Below are positions 7,631 to 17,949 of a DNA stretch of 64,000 nucleotides, in pieces. The position numbers and the translations under genes are program-made. A model generated the notes under the pieces. It made no database searches and was not told the origin of the DNA. It saw nothing but the letters and a program-made list of their open reading frames with translations. The stretch is from Streptomyces cyaneofuscatus (lineage in GTDB: Bacteria; Actinomycetota; Actinomycetes; Streptomycetales; Streptomycetaceae). Numbering within the stretch: position 1 is the first letter of the stretch; every line of letters begins with the position of its first letter. The stretch spans positions 310,001 through 374,000 of the forward strand of contig NZ_JOEM01000007.1 in the NCBI RefSeq assembly GCF_000718135.1, in the 5' to 3' direction.

Positions 7631-10600
7631 CGCTGGAGTGACTTCGTACGTCTCGGGCGGTGAGGTGGTTTCCCCACCCCGCTGGAAGACCGTCTTCGGA
7701 GCATTGGAAGAAGCCGCCGCACAAGCGCCCGGCACGAAAATTCACCTGTACGACGCCGACGGTTCGTACGATGTCACCACCTACGGCGCCCTGTACGAGG
7801 ACGCATTACGGCTCTCCTGGTGGCTGACGGAAGAGACCGGCCTGCGCGCAGGCGAGAACCTGATTCTCCAGCTGAACAACGCGCATGAATATCTGCGGGT
7901 TTTCTGGGCGGCCGTCCATGCCGGAGTCGTCGTCGTTCCGCTGAGTGTTCCGAATATCGTCGACCGGGACAATCTGGAGAGCGTCTCCCGGGTTCTCGCC
8001 ACGCTGGGGTCCGGCCGGGTGATCGTCGGCCCGGGACTGGCCGAGGCCTATCTTCCGGTCATCTCCGATGCCGGTGTCGAGCGCGACGCGGTCATCGTCC
8101 TTCCCCGGGACACGGAGCTGCCGAGCGCGGGCGGCACGTCCGGTGTGCAGGCCGCGGAGCCCGATGGGGCGGCGGTCATCTTCTTCACCTCCGGGAGCAC
8201 CGGAGCACCCAAGGGTGCCGTGCAGACGCACGGGGCGATCCTGGCCCGGGAAGCCGGCGTCATGCAGAGCGACGGCGGCGGCAGGGACGTCCAGCTCAAT
8301 TGGATGCCGCTGGAACATGCGGCGGGCATTCTCATGTCGCATCTGCGGGGCGTCTGCCGGCTCAGCGAACAGGTCCAGGTCGCGCCCGGACACATTCTGG
8401 CCGATCCGCTGGTGTGGCTCGATCTCATCGACAAGTACCGGGTCAATTACACGTGGGCACCGCAGTTCGCCTACTCCCTGCTCGGCAATCTCGTGCCGGG
8501 ACGGGAACACGCGTCGTGGGATCTGTCCTGCCTTCGCGAGTCCATCAATGCCGGCGAGATGCTCAACGCCCGCGCCATCGCACAACTCACCACCCAGCTG
8601 GCCGAGTTCGGGCTGCGTCCGGATGTCTTCGTGCCGGTGTGGGGCATGGCCGAGACCTGCTCCGGGGTCTTCTACAACCGGGAGTTCGTCCCGGTGACCG
8701 AGGGGCCGGCCACCCCGGGGGACGCGGAAGACGCCGGGCGCGTACCGAAATTCGTCCCGCTGGGCCGTCCGATCCCGGGCCTGGAGGTGCTCGTCGCCGA
8801 CGATGACGGCGCGGCGGTGCCCCAGGGGCAGGTCGGGCATCTCCTGGTCCGCGGGGAGTGTGTGACGCGGGGGTACCTCCACCACCCCACCGCCAACGAG
8901 GAGAGCTTCACTCCCGACGGGTGGTTCAGGACCGGCGACCTCGCCCATGTCCGCGACGGTGTGGTCACCATGACCGGGCGGGCCAAGCAGATCCTGATCG
9001 TGAACGGTCTCAACTTCGACCTCTCCGAGGTCGAGGCGGCGATCGAGGAACTCCCGGCCGTGGAGACGAGTTTCACGGCCGCCTGGGCCCACACCGACCC
9101 CGCGACGGGTGAGGAGCAGGCCGTCGTCTTCTTCGTGCCCCGCGCCGGGCGGACGGCCGAGCCGGTGACGGACGAGCCGGTGACGGACGCCATCCGCGCC
9201 CATGTGCTGCGCAGGATCGGGATCAGGCTGCACGCGGTCATCCCCGTGCGCCGGGAGGACATCCCCAAGACGAACCTGGGCAAGATCCAACGGGCCAAGC
9301 TCGGTGCGGCCTACCGGGACGGCCTGTTCGCCGACCGTACGGCCGGGCAGGACGGCGACGAGCGGCGCCGGGCGCTCCTCGCGGACGCGCTGCGGCCGCT
9401 GATCGGTCCCGGCCGCTACCTCACGGCCTCCGCGAAGGAGCTCGGTTGCACCCGGACCGCTCCGGGTGCCGGGACGACCGGCCGGATCGCCCTGGGTGGC
9501 CTCGGATCGGGATGGGTCCGCAGCACCGAGCTGGAAACGGCGGTGAACGCGCTGCCGGGCGTGGTGGGTTCGCGGGTGTGGACGGGCGATGTGCTGCTGC
9601 CCGGCATGCCGGGCGCGGTCGTCGCGATCGAGCCGCGCTCCGGGCACGCCGACTACCGGGCGGCCGTCCACGAGCGTGCGGTCCGCGCCGTGAAGGCGAA
9701 CGGCATCGTCCACCACGAGGTCGCCTTCGTCGACGGGATCGCCGCACGCCCCGACGCGGAACTGCTCGAAGCTCTGCTCGGCGGCGTCACGGCCGATGGG
9801 GTCGACCTCGCCCCGCCGCGCCCCATAGGCGTCTACGCCGACACGCTCGTCCGGGCCGACGCGGAGGGGCTCCCCGCCCGGCAGCGGCCCGCCCCGGCTC
9901 TCGCGGTCTTCGCGGACGACGAGGACGCCCTGACGGGGTTCCTCGGCTCCGAGGGCCGGCGGGTCGTGTGGGTACGCCCGGCGGACGCGGCTGGCGAGGT
10001 GCGGCTGGAGAGCGGCGGCCTCCCCGGCGTCCTGACCGCCGAGGTCGATCCCGGCTCCTCGGAGGCGTACGCACAGCTCGGCGCGGCCCTGCGGGGTGCG
10101 GGCATCGAGTCCCTGGAGATCGCGCATCTGTGGGCGCTGAGCCCGCTGACGCAGGCCACGGGGTCCGGGGGCATCCTCGGCGCACAGGCCCGTGGGGTGT
10201 TCAGTGTGCAGAACCTGCTGCGTGAGCTCCCGGCGGCCGGTGTCGCCATCTCGTACGGGGCCGTCTTCACCCGTGACGCGCTCGGCGTCCTCCCGGCCAA
10301 CCCGGGCTACGGCTCCGCGCCGATCGCCGGGTTCGTCCGGAGCGCGGTGGCCGAGGGGCACGCACTGACGCACATCGATCTCTCCGGCGCGAACGACAGG
10401 CTCGCCGCACTCTTCGAGCGCGAGGCCTCCCAGCCGCACGACGGCCTCTCCGTGGCCTACGTCGACGGCCTGCGCCAGAAGCAGGCGGTCGAACCGCTGA
10501 CGCTCCCGGCGACCGGCACCTCGCTGGACGGGCAGGACGGCTTCCTCGTCGTCACCGGCGGGCTCGGCGGGATCGGGAAGATCCTCGTCGCCCTGCTCCT

Positions 10601-13600
10601 CCGCCGCTTCCGGCGGAACGTGCTCGTACTCGGCCGGCGCGACGAGGCCGCGGTCCAGGACCAGGTCAGCGCGTTCGAGGCGATCGCGGGCGAGCACGGC
10701 GGGACGTTCACGTACGCGCGCTCCGATCTCCAGGACCCTGTCCAGCTGCGGGAGACACTCCGGCACCACGCCGCCTCGTCCGGTCTCGCGCTCCACGGCG
10801 TCTTCCACCTGGCCGGCATGGTCCACGAGGCGCTGGTGGGCGATCAGTCGACCGAGGAGCTCACGGAGGTCTTCAGGCCGAAGGTGGCCGGTCTCCACCA
10901 TCTGGGCGGTCTGCTCGCCCAGGAGCACCGGGACGCCTTCCTCGTCACCTTCGCCAGTGCGCGGAGCCTCGCACCGGGGGCGACCGTCTCCGCGTACGTC
11001 GCCGCGTCGGACTTCGCCGGGCACTACTCGGCCCACCTCCGCTCCCAGGGTGTGCGCGCCACCTCCGTGGCGTGGGGCGTCTGGGACGAGACGGGCATGA
11101 GCCGCGATCTGAAGGTGAACCGGTCCCTGCACCGGCGTGGCATCGAGACCATCGAGCCGCTCCAGGGGCTCGGCGCCCTCCTCGACGCGCTCCGCACCGA
11201 CCGCCCGGCCGTCTACATCGGTGTGGACGGCTCGCGTCTCCCCCACGGCCTGACGGCCGGGAGCGACGGCACGCCGCCCGAACCCGCTTGTGTCGTCACC
11301 GACTTCGGTGACTTCGAGCGGCTCTTCGCACCACGGGCCGACGCCGTCGAGGACACCGTCCGCGACCACCTCGGCGGTGCGCGGCTCCGGTACGAGATCC
11401 TCGACGAGCTCCCCGTGGACCGCAACGGCCTCGTGGACCGGGACATGGTGCTGGACCGGCTCGACGTGCTGCGCGGCGCGGTGACGGTCGAGCCGCCCCG
11501 CAATGCCACCGAGGAGCGCATACGCGACATCTGCCGGGCGGTGTTCCGGGTCGGGACCATCGGGGTCACGGAGAACCTGTTCGACCTGGGTGCCGACTCG
11601 ATCGCCACCATCCAGCTCCTCGCGAAGCTCCGGGACGACGGGGTGGCCGTGGTCTCGCACGAGGAGTTCTACAAGGAACCGACGATCCGCCACCTCGCCG
11701 GGCAGGCGGCCGGGAGCACCACCCCTCAGGCCCCGGCCCGGCCCTCGCCGAAGGTCGACGCGACGGCCGAGGTCCCCCTCACCCCGCAGCAGCGCCGGCT
11801 CTGGTTCCTGTTCCAGGCCGACCCGGCGAGCCCCTACTACAACAACACCGTCTCCATCGAGGTGTCGGGCGGGGTGGTCCGCCCCCTGCTCAAGACGGCG
11901 CTCATGACGCTCGTCGACCGGCACGAGGCCTTGCGCGTCCGGTTCCGCGAGGACGCGTCCGGCTCCTTCTGGCAGCGCCCCGTCCCGATCGAGGAGGTGG
12001 ACCTGGCCTTCGACGAGCACGATCTGCGTGACCTCCCCGAGAGCGACCGGGCCCGCCGGCTGGACGGGATCATCGCGGCCTCGGCCGCCACCCCGTTCGA
12101 CCTTCTGAGCCAACTTCCGCTGCGTGCCGCCATCGTCACGAGCGCGGACGACCGGGTCACCCTCGTGCTGACCATCCATCACATCGTCTCGGACGGCTGG
12201 TCGATGGGGGTGATCCTCTCCGACCTCGCCGCGATCCACGACGACCTCCTGGAACACGGCGCGCCAAAGCTGGCGCCGGTCAGGGGGCTCTACGGACGGT
12301 ACGTCGCCGACGTCACCGCGTACGAGAACTCCGCGGGCCACCAGGAGCAGTTGGCGTACTGGACGGACGAGCTGGGGCAGGTCACCGTTCCCGCCGAGCT
12401 GCCGGCCCGCGCGAATGCGACGGAGGCGCCGACCTCCGACGGCGAACACCATGAGTCCACCGTGGGCCCCGAGGTGCTGCGTGGTCTGCGCAAGCTCGCG
12501 CGCGACCATGACGTCTCCCTGTACGTCCTGCTGCTCGCGGCCTACGCGGTGCTCCACCAGCGCCTGACGCTCAGTCACCATGTGCGGCTGGGAACGCTGA
12601 TCGCCAACCGCGGCCGGGGGAACACCTCCGACATGGTCGGGTTCCTGGCCAACACCCTGCCGCTCGACATCCGGATCGACGACGCCGAGCCCTTCTCCGC
12701 CCTGGTCCAGCAGGTCAAGCGGAAGGTGATCGGCCTCCACGACCACCAGGACGTGCAGTTCGACTCGTTGGTGCAGGCGTTGCAGCCCGAGCGGGCGCAC
12801 AACAAGAACCCGTTGTTCCAGGTGCTGTTCGTGCTGCAGAACGCCCAGATCGAGCGGCTCAGCACGCCGCGGGCCGACTGGCGGCTGAAGATCTGGGAGA
12901 GCGACACCGCGAAGTTCGACCTGTCCATCCAGGCGTTCGAACGGGACGGGGATCTCGACCTCGTCTTCGAGTACCGTCGCGACCTCTTCCCCCGGCAGGA
13001 CGTCGCGCGCTGGGTGGAGGCGTACCACACGGTTCTCCGCGATCTCCCCGGACTGCTGGACCCGGAGGTCGGGCACATCGACATCGTGCCCGAGGCCGAG
13101 CGGGAGCGCATCCTCTCGGTCAACGGACCTCTCGACGCACCCCTGCCGTCGTCGATCCCGGCGGTGCTGTCCGCCGTGGCGCGGGAGCGGGCCGACCGTC
13201 CGGCGCTGGTCATGGGGGCGGAGTCGTACACCTTCGCCGAGCTCTGGGACCGGTCCGCCGCCTACGCCGCGTATCTGCGGGCCGAGGGTGTCGTCCCCGG
13301 CAGCCGGGTCGGGATCACGGCCCGCCGCTCCCCGCATGTGGTGATCGCCATGATCGCGGTCGCCCGGCTCGGCGCGGCCTATGTGCCCGTACGGCCCTCC
13401 GACCCGGAGGAGCGCCGAAAGCTGGTGCTCTCCGACTCCGAGGCCCTGGTCCTGCTCGACGACGCCGCGGCCGAACCTCTCGGTGACGTACTCCAGTTGC
13501 CTCTCGCGGTCTACGACGCCGCGGCGCCCGACTCCGGGCCCGCGTGGCACGAGACGGACGCCGCGTCGACCCCGGCGTACATCATGTACACCTCGGGCAG

Positions 13601-16600
13601 CACTGGCCGGCCCAAGGGGGTGGCCGTCTCCGTGGAGAACGTCCTCCGGCTGGCGCACCAACCGGACTTCGTCGAACTCGGCCCAGGGGACGTGGTGTTG
13701 CAGACGGGGTCGCTGACCTTCGACGCGTCCACGCTGGAGGTCTGGGGCGCACTGCTGAACGGGGTGGCGCTCCACCTGGTCGACGAGCACGTGCTGCTGG
13801 ACATCACCGCGCTGCGCGAGGCGATCGACGCTTCGGGGGCGACGGTCATGTGGATGAGCGCCCCGCTGTTCAGCCAGATCGTGGACTCCGACCCCGGTGT
13901 CTTCGGGACGCTGCGGCAGCTCCTCGTGGGCGGTGACGTGCTGCCGCCCCGGCAGATCAGGGCGGTCGTCGAGGCGTGCCCCGGCATCCGGATCATCAAC
14001 GGGTACGGGCCGACCGAGAACACCACCTTCTCCACGACGTACCGCATCCCCGACGACGTTCCGGCCGACCGGGCGATCCCCATCGGCCGACCCATCGGCC
14101 ACTCCTCCGCGTACGTCCTGAGCGGCACCGGCCGGCTCCAGCCCATCGGGGTCCCCGGCGAACTCCATGTCGGCGGGCGGGGCGTGGCGCTCGGCTATGT
14201 GAACCGGGACGACCTGACGGCGGCCGCCTTCCTCGACGACCCGTTCGCCGAGGGCGGCCGGATGTACCGGACCGGTGACCTGGTCCGGCTCAACGACGAG
14301 CTGGACCTCGAGTTCATCGGGCGCGTGGACCACCAGGTGAAGGTCCGCGGCTACCGGGTGGAGCTGTCGGAGATCGAGCTCGCCGTCCGTTCGCTGGAGT
14401 ACGTACGGGACGTGGTGATCGAGGCGCGTACGCCGGAGGGCGGCACCCTGCGGCTCGTCGCGTTCTACACGGCCGACGGCGACGCGGACATCCGGGCCGA
14501 TCTGGAGCGGCTGCTCCCCGACTACATGGTCCCCGCCGTCTTCGTCCGGCTCGACCGGCTCCCGCTCGACCGGAACGGCAAGGTCGACCGGCGCCGGCTC
14601 TCCGGCATCGAGATCGCCGCCGGCGGGACGGGCGGCGGCGCGGGCGGGGACGGACCGGCGGACGAGGGTCTGAGTCCCCAGGCGAACGAGCTGCGGCGCA
14701 TCTGGGCCGATCTCCTCGGCTTCGACACGTTCGGGGCGGACGACAACTTCTTCAGCCTTGGCGGGGACTCCATCCAGGTCATCCAGATGACCAACCGGCT
14801 CCGCGGCTCCGGGTACCAGGTCTCCGCGAAGGAGGTCTTCGAGAACCAGTCGATCCGCCGCCTGGCGGCGCTGATGGTGCCGAGTGCGCCGCACGCGCCG
14901 ACGGACCCGTCGGTGAACACCGTCGAGCGAGCGGGGACGGCCGAACTCGCCCCCGTACACGCGTGGTTCTTCGAGACGCTCGGCAACGACGACTGGCTCG
15001 ACCACTGGAATCTGCCGCTCGTCCTGGATCTGGACGAGGACTACCCGCTGCCCCGCATCGCGCAGGCCCTCCGGGCGGTCCAGGAACAGCACCCGGCGCT
15101 GCGGGCGCGGTTCTGGCGGGAGGGGGTCACCTGGCACTACCAGGAGGGGCTGCCCGCCCATGACATCCCGGTCCGCGAGTGGACCACCGAGCAGGTCGCG
15201 GACATCCAGCCGCAGTTGACGGCGATGCAGCGGGCACTCAGCGTCGGCGAGGGCCGGATGCTGCTGGCGGGGAAGGTGAACGCCGGGGCGGAGGTGAAGC
15301 TCGTCCTCGCCCTGCACCACCTCGTCAGCGACGGCGTCTCCCTGCGCATCCTGGCCCGCGACATCCGCACGGCCCTGCGCGAAGCCCCGGCGGAGCTGCG
15401 GCTGCCTCCCGTCGCGGCCACCTTCTCGTCCTGGATCGCGGCCACGCACCAGCGGGTCGCCTCACCCGAGGTCCAGGGGCAGATCCCCTACTGGACCGAG
15501 GTCGCCTCGAAGATCCGGAGCCCCTTCGCGCCGACCGCGCTCACGGAGTCCGGCACGGTGGACCGGGAGTTCGGTGTGAGCGCCGAGGTCACGGGCCGCC
15601 TCGCCCGGATCGGGGCGTCCGTCGCGGGCGCCGAGCTGCAGCACGCCCTGCTCGCCACGCTCACCCGGGCGTACCGCGAGGCGTTCGCCGAGCCGGAGTT
15701 CCCCGTCCTGCTGGAGGGCCACGGACGGTCGGACTCCCCCGGCTCGCCGGACATCTCCGGGACGGTGGGCTGGTTCACCAGCATGTACCCGGCCGTCCTG
15801 CGCGGTGCGGGCGACGGCGCCACCCCGGTCGCCGATGTCCAGGCCGTACGGGAGGAGTTGAGGGCGATACCCGGCGGCGGGGACGACTACGGCGTCCTCG
15901 CCTACCTGGACCACTCCGTGCCGCCCCTGGTCTCCGCCGTGCCGGTCGCCTTCAACTACCTCGGGGCCATGCCCAGCGGGATGGAGCTGGCGAGTTCGGC
16001 GTACGGGGACTTCCGCTCGGGGGCCTCACGGCGTGAGTGCGCCATCGAGTTCAACCTCTTCAAGTACGGCGACGACCTCAAGGTCTCGATGCGGGTGGAC
16101 CGCGCCTTTGCGGACTCTCCCGAGGTAGTGAGGCTGCTGGAGGCGTACGAGCGGAATCTGCTGGCGCTCGCGGAGGGGCTCGACGGCGCCCCCGCTCCCG
16201 CTCCCGCGGCGAAGGAGTCGGCCGCGCTGCCGGCCGCCGACCGGGAGGCCGTCCTCACGGCGTACGGGGACGACGACGTCCAGCACATCCTGTCACTGAC
16301 GCCTACTCAGGAGGGTTTGCTTTACCACGAGTTGATGCACCCAGGCGGCAGTGACTACTTCGGCCAGGTCGTCACCACCCTCCACGGCTCCCTCGACCTC
16401 CCGGCGTTCGAGGCGGCCTGGAACATCGTCATCGCCGAGAACGAGATGCTGCGGACCGTCTACGGCTGGGAGAACCTCTCCCGGCCCGTGCAGATCGTCC
16501 TGGGCTCGGCCGGCTTCCGGATCGACCACCGGGATCTGACCGACCGGGCCGACGAGGCCGAGCGCCGGCGTGCGGTGGACGACCTCCTCGCCGCCGACAT

Positions 16601-17927
16601 CGCGACCGGGTTCGACCTGACCGCCGGCCCGCTGCTCCGGGTCACCGTCGTCCGTACCGCCGACGACGAGCACGTCTTCGCCTTCAGCTTCCCGCACATC
16701 TCGCTGGACGGCTGGAGCGTCTTCCGGATCCTCGCGAGGACCCTGGAGCTGTACGACGCGGGCGTGCCGGAGCCCGGCGCGATCGAGCCCGCGCCGAGCT
16801 TCCGGAGCTACGCGGAGTGGCTGGGGAACCTCGATCTCACCGAGGCCCGCGCCTACTGGTCGCGGTACCTCACCGACTCCACTCCGTGGGTCCTGCCCCC
16901 GGAGGCGCGGTCGACGGCCGACGAGGACCGGTTCTCGCAGCTGGACCTCGTGCTCGACGAGGAAGAGACCACGCTCGTCCGGGAGTTCGCCGCCCGCGCC
17001 CACTGCACCTTGAGCACCGTGCTCCAGACCGCGCTCGCCCTGACCCTCCGCATCGTGTCGGGCGCGGACGATGTGATCTTCGGCGTGACGGTGTCCGGGC
17101 GCTCCCCCGACGTACCGGATGTGGAGCGGGTGGTGGGGCTGCTCATCAACACGCTGCCCATGCGCGTCCGGATGGCCGGTGACGAACCGGTCGACTCCCT
17201 CATGGGGCGCATCCAGACCGATGGGTTCGGTGCCATCGAACACAGCGGCCTGGCGACCACCCACATTCTGGAGAGCGCGGGTTCTGAAAGGGGCGCGGGC
17301 TCGGGTTCGGGGAAGAGCCGTGCCCAATTCGATGTGCTGTTCATCCTGGAGAACTATCCGCTGGGCCCGGAGTTCCTCAGGTCGAAGAATCTGGGCATCG
17401 GCTCGTTCGCGAGCCATGAGCGGACGAATTACCCGCTCACCGTCGTCGCCATTCCCGGCGAGCGGCTCACGGTCCGGTTCTCGTCGATGACCGGTGTCGT
17501 CGAGCCGGCCTGGGTCTCCGCGTTCATGGGGCTGTTCCGCACCGCGCTCCACCAGGTCTCCTCGGGCCACCGCCTGGTGGCCGATGTGGACGGCGTGGAC
17601 GCGGCGGTCCTGGCCGACCTGCTGCGGAGCTCGCAGAACGCGCCCACCGTCGAGGCCGAGCACGAGGACCAGCAGAGGTTCTTCGCGGACTTCCGCGGCC
17701 CGGTCTTCGTCCTGGACGAGCAGGCCCGCCCCTGCCCGGTCGGTGTTCCGGGTCATATCCATGTGGCGGCCGATTCCGTCTCCGATCTTCCCGTCGACGG
17801 CGAGTGGGGGCAGTGGATGGCGGAGGGCGAGACCGAACCCGGATTCCCCTCGCCCCACCGGTACCTCTATCCCACGGGCGATGTCGGTATGTGGACGAGC
17901 CGCGACTCCATCAAGCTTCTTGACTGA
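7608..17927 (+). CDS. vlm1: Valinomycin-type NRPS 1: A(keto acid)-KR-T-C-A-T-E-C
   Basis: A 3439-aa depsipeptide synthetase. Approximate order: an acyl-adenylating A domain (25-570; A3 FTSGSTGAPKG near 193, A10 Lys in NLGKIQR near 558) whose A4 region (LNWMPLEH) lacks the Asp that binds an amino group; an A-subdomain-like segment from about 620; a ketoreductase (VVTGGLGGIGK near 981, Tyr near 1130); a second A10-like stretch (LPVDRNGLVDR, 1267); T (Ser1331); C (HHIVSDG, 1524); A (1850-2330); T (Ser2388); epimerase (HHLVSDG 2570, EGHGR, VGWFTSMYP); C (PHISLDG, 3028); and an A-like tail of 75 aa. The second A domain reads DALWLGGTF(K), a valine-type code. Known family: Vlm1 loads 2-ketoisovalerate, reduces it to D-hydroxyisovalerate, then adds D-Val. 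The length and domain order match Vlm1. Confidence 0.93.
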   Translation: MVSPSRDDAGVTSYVSGGEVVSPPRWKTVFGALEEAAAQAPGTKIHLYDADGSYDVTTYGALYEDALRLSWWLTEETGLRAGENLILQLNNAHEYLRVFWAAVHAGVVVVPLSVPNIVDRDNLESVSRVLATLGSGRVIVGPGLAEAYLPVISDAGVERDAVIVLPRDTELPSAGGTSGVQAAEPDGAAVIFFTSGSTGAPKGAVQTHGAILAREAGVMQSDGGGRDVQLNWMPLEHAAGILMSHLRGVCRLSEQVQVAPGHILADPLVWLDLIDKYRVNYTWAPQFAYSLLGNLVPGREHASWDLSCLRESINAGEMLNARAIAQLTTQLAEFGLRPDVFVPVWGMAETCSGVFYNREFVPVTEGPATPGDAEDAGRVPKFVPLGRPIPGLEVLVADDDGAAVPQGQVGHLLVRGECVTRGYLHHPTANEESFTPDGWFRTGDLAHVRDGVVTMTGRAKQILIVNGLNFDLSEVEAAIEELPAVETSFTAAWAHTDPATGEEQAVVFFVPRAGRTAEPVTDEPVTDAIRAHVLRRIGIRLHAVIPVRREDIPKTNLGKIQRAKLGAAYRDGLFADRTAGQDGDERRRALLADALRPLIGPGRYLTASAKELGCTRTAPGAGTTGRIALGGLGSGWVRSTELETAVNALPGVVGSRVWTGDVLLPGMPGAVVAIEPRSGHADYRAAVHERAVRAVKANGIVHHEVAFVDGIAARPDAELLEALLGGVTADGVDLAPPRPIGVYADTLVRADAEGLPARQRPAPALAVFADDEDALTGFLGSEGRRVVWVRPADAAGEVRLESGGLPGVLTAEVDPGSSEAYAQLGAALRGAGIESLEIAHLWALSPLTQATGSGGILGAQARGVFSVQNLLRELPAAGVAISYGAVFTRDALGVLPANPGYGSAPIAGFVRSAVAEGHALTHIDLSGANDRLAALFEREASQPHDGLSVAYVDGLRQKQAVEPLTLPATGTSLDGQDGFLVVTGGLGGIGKILVALLLRRFRRNVLVLGRRDEAAVQDQVSAFEAIAGEHGGTFTYARSDLQDPVQLRETLRHHAASSGLALHGVFHLAGMVHEALVGDQSTEELTEVFRPKVAGLHHLGGLLAQEHRDAFLVTFASARSLAPGATVSAYVAASDFAGHYSAHLRSQGVRATSVAWGVWDETGMSRDLKVNRSLHRRGIETIEPLQGLGALLDALRTDRPAVYIGVDGSRLPHGLTAGSDGTPPEPACVVTDFGDFERLFAPRADAVEDTVRDHLGGARLRYEILDELPVDRNGLVDRDMVLDRLDVLRGAVTVEPPRNATEERIRDICRAVFRVGTIGVTENLFDLGADSIATIQLLAKLRDDGVAVVSHEEFYKEPTIRHLAGQAAGSTTPQAPARPSPKVDATAEVPLTPQQRRLWFLFQADPASPYYNNTVSIEVSGGVVRPLLKTALMTLVDRHEALRVRFREDASGSFWQRPVPIEEVDLAFDEHDLRDLPESDRARRLDGIIAASAATPFDLLSQLPLRAAIVTSADDRVTLVLTIHHIVSDGWSMGVILSDLAAIHDDLLEHGAPKLAPVRGLYGRYVADVTAYENSAGHQEQLAYWTDELGQVTVPAELPARANATEAPTSDGEHHESTVGPEVLRGLRKLARDHDVSLYVLLLAAYAVLHQRLTLSHHVRLGTLIANRGRGNTSDMVGFLANTLPLDIRIDDAEPFSALVQQVKRKVIGLHDHQDVQFDSLVQALQPERAHNKNPLFQVLFVLQNAQIERLSTPRADWRLKIWESDTAKFDLSIQAFERDGDLDLVFEYRRDLFPRQDVARWVEAYHTVLRDLPGLLDPEVGHIDIVPEAERERILSVNGPLDAPLPSSIPAVLSAVARERADRPALVMGAESYTFAELWDRSAAYAAYLRAEGVVPGSRVGITARRSPHVVIAMIAVARLGAAYVPVRPSDPEERRKLVLSDSEALVLLDDAAAEPLGDVLQLPLAVYDAAAPDSGPAWHETDAASTPAYIMYTSGSTGRPKGVAVSVENVLRLAHQPDFVELGPGDVVLQTGSLTFDASTLEVWGALLNGVALHLVDEHVLLDITALREAIDASGATVMWMSAPLFSQIVDSDPGVFGTLRQLLVGGDVLPPRQIRAVVEACPGIRIINGYGPTENTTFSTTYRIPDDVPADRAIPIGRPIGHSSAYVLSGTGRLQPIGVPGELHVGGRGVALGYVNRDDLTAAAFLDDPFAEGGRMYRTGDLVRLNDELDLEFIGRVDHQVKVRGYRVELSEIELAVRSLEYVRDVVIEARTPEGGTLRLVAFYTADGDADIRADLERLLPDYMVPAVFVRLDRLPLDRNGKVDRRRLSGIEIAAGGTGGGAGGDGPADEGLSPQANELRRIWADLLGFDTFGADDNFFSLGGDSIQVIQMTNRLRGSGYQVSAKEVFENQSIRRLAALMVPSAPHAPTDPSVNTVERAGTAELAPVHAWFFETLGNDDWLDHWNLPLVLDLDEDYPLPRIAQALRAVQEQHPALRARFWREGVTWHYQEGLPAHDIPVREWTTEQVADIQPQLTAMQRALSVGEGRMLLAGKVNAGAEVKLVLALHHLVSDGVSLRILARDIRTALREAPAELRLPPVAATFSSWIAATHQRVASPEVQGQIPYWTEVASKIRSPFAPTALTESGTVDREFGVSAEVTGRLARIGASVAGAELQHALLATLTRAYREAFAEPEFPVLLEGHGRSDSPGSPDISGTVGWFTSMYPAVLRGAGDGATPVADVQAVREELRAIPGGGDDYGVLAYLDHSVPPLVSAVPVAFNYLGAMPSGMELASSAYGDFRSGASRRECAIEFNLFKYGDDLKVSMRVDRAFADSPEVVRLLEAYERNLLALAEGLDGAPAPAPAAKESAALPAADREAVLTAYGDDDVQHILSLTPTQEGLLYHELMHPGGSDYFGQVVTTLHGSLDLPAFEAAWNIVIAENEMLRTVYGWENLSRPVQIVLGSAGFRIDHRDLTDRADEAERRRAVDDLLAADIATGFDLTAGPLLRVTVVRTADDEHVFAFSFPHISLDGWSVFRILARTLELYDAGVPEPGAIEPAPSFRSYAEWLGNLDLTEARAYWSRYLTDSTPWVLPPEARSTADEDRFSQLDLVLDEEETTLVREFAARAHCTLSTVLQTALALTLRIVSGADDVIFGVTVSGRSPDVPDVERVVGLLINTLPMRVRMAGDEPVDSLMGRIQTDGFGAIEHSGLATTHILESAGSERGAGSGSGKSRAQFDVLFILENYPLGPEFLRSKNLGIGSFASHERTNYPLTVVAIPGERLTVRFSSMTGVVEPAWVSAFMGLFRTALHQVSSGHRLVADVDGVDAAVLADLLRSSQNAPTVEAEHEDQQRFFADFRGPVFVLDEQARPCPVGVPGHIHVAADSVSDLPVDGEWGQWMAEGETEPGFPSPHRYLYPTGDVGMWTSRDSIKLLD

Positions 17928-17949
17928 TCCAAGGAAAACAGGGTTTCTC

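Noticed and set aside
7680..9320. Trans-AT polyketide loading domain (AL type)
   Set aside because: The keto-acid A domain does resemble AL domains, but there is no ketosynthase or acyltransferase anywhere. The KR-T-C order fits depsipeptide synthetases.
7806..15449. A 2547-codon open frame on the minus strand opposite NRPS 1
   Set aside because: It is the antisense shadow of high-GC coding DNA. Its protein is Arg/Gly/Asp-rich low-complexity sequence with no domain, and codon bias belongs to the plus strand.
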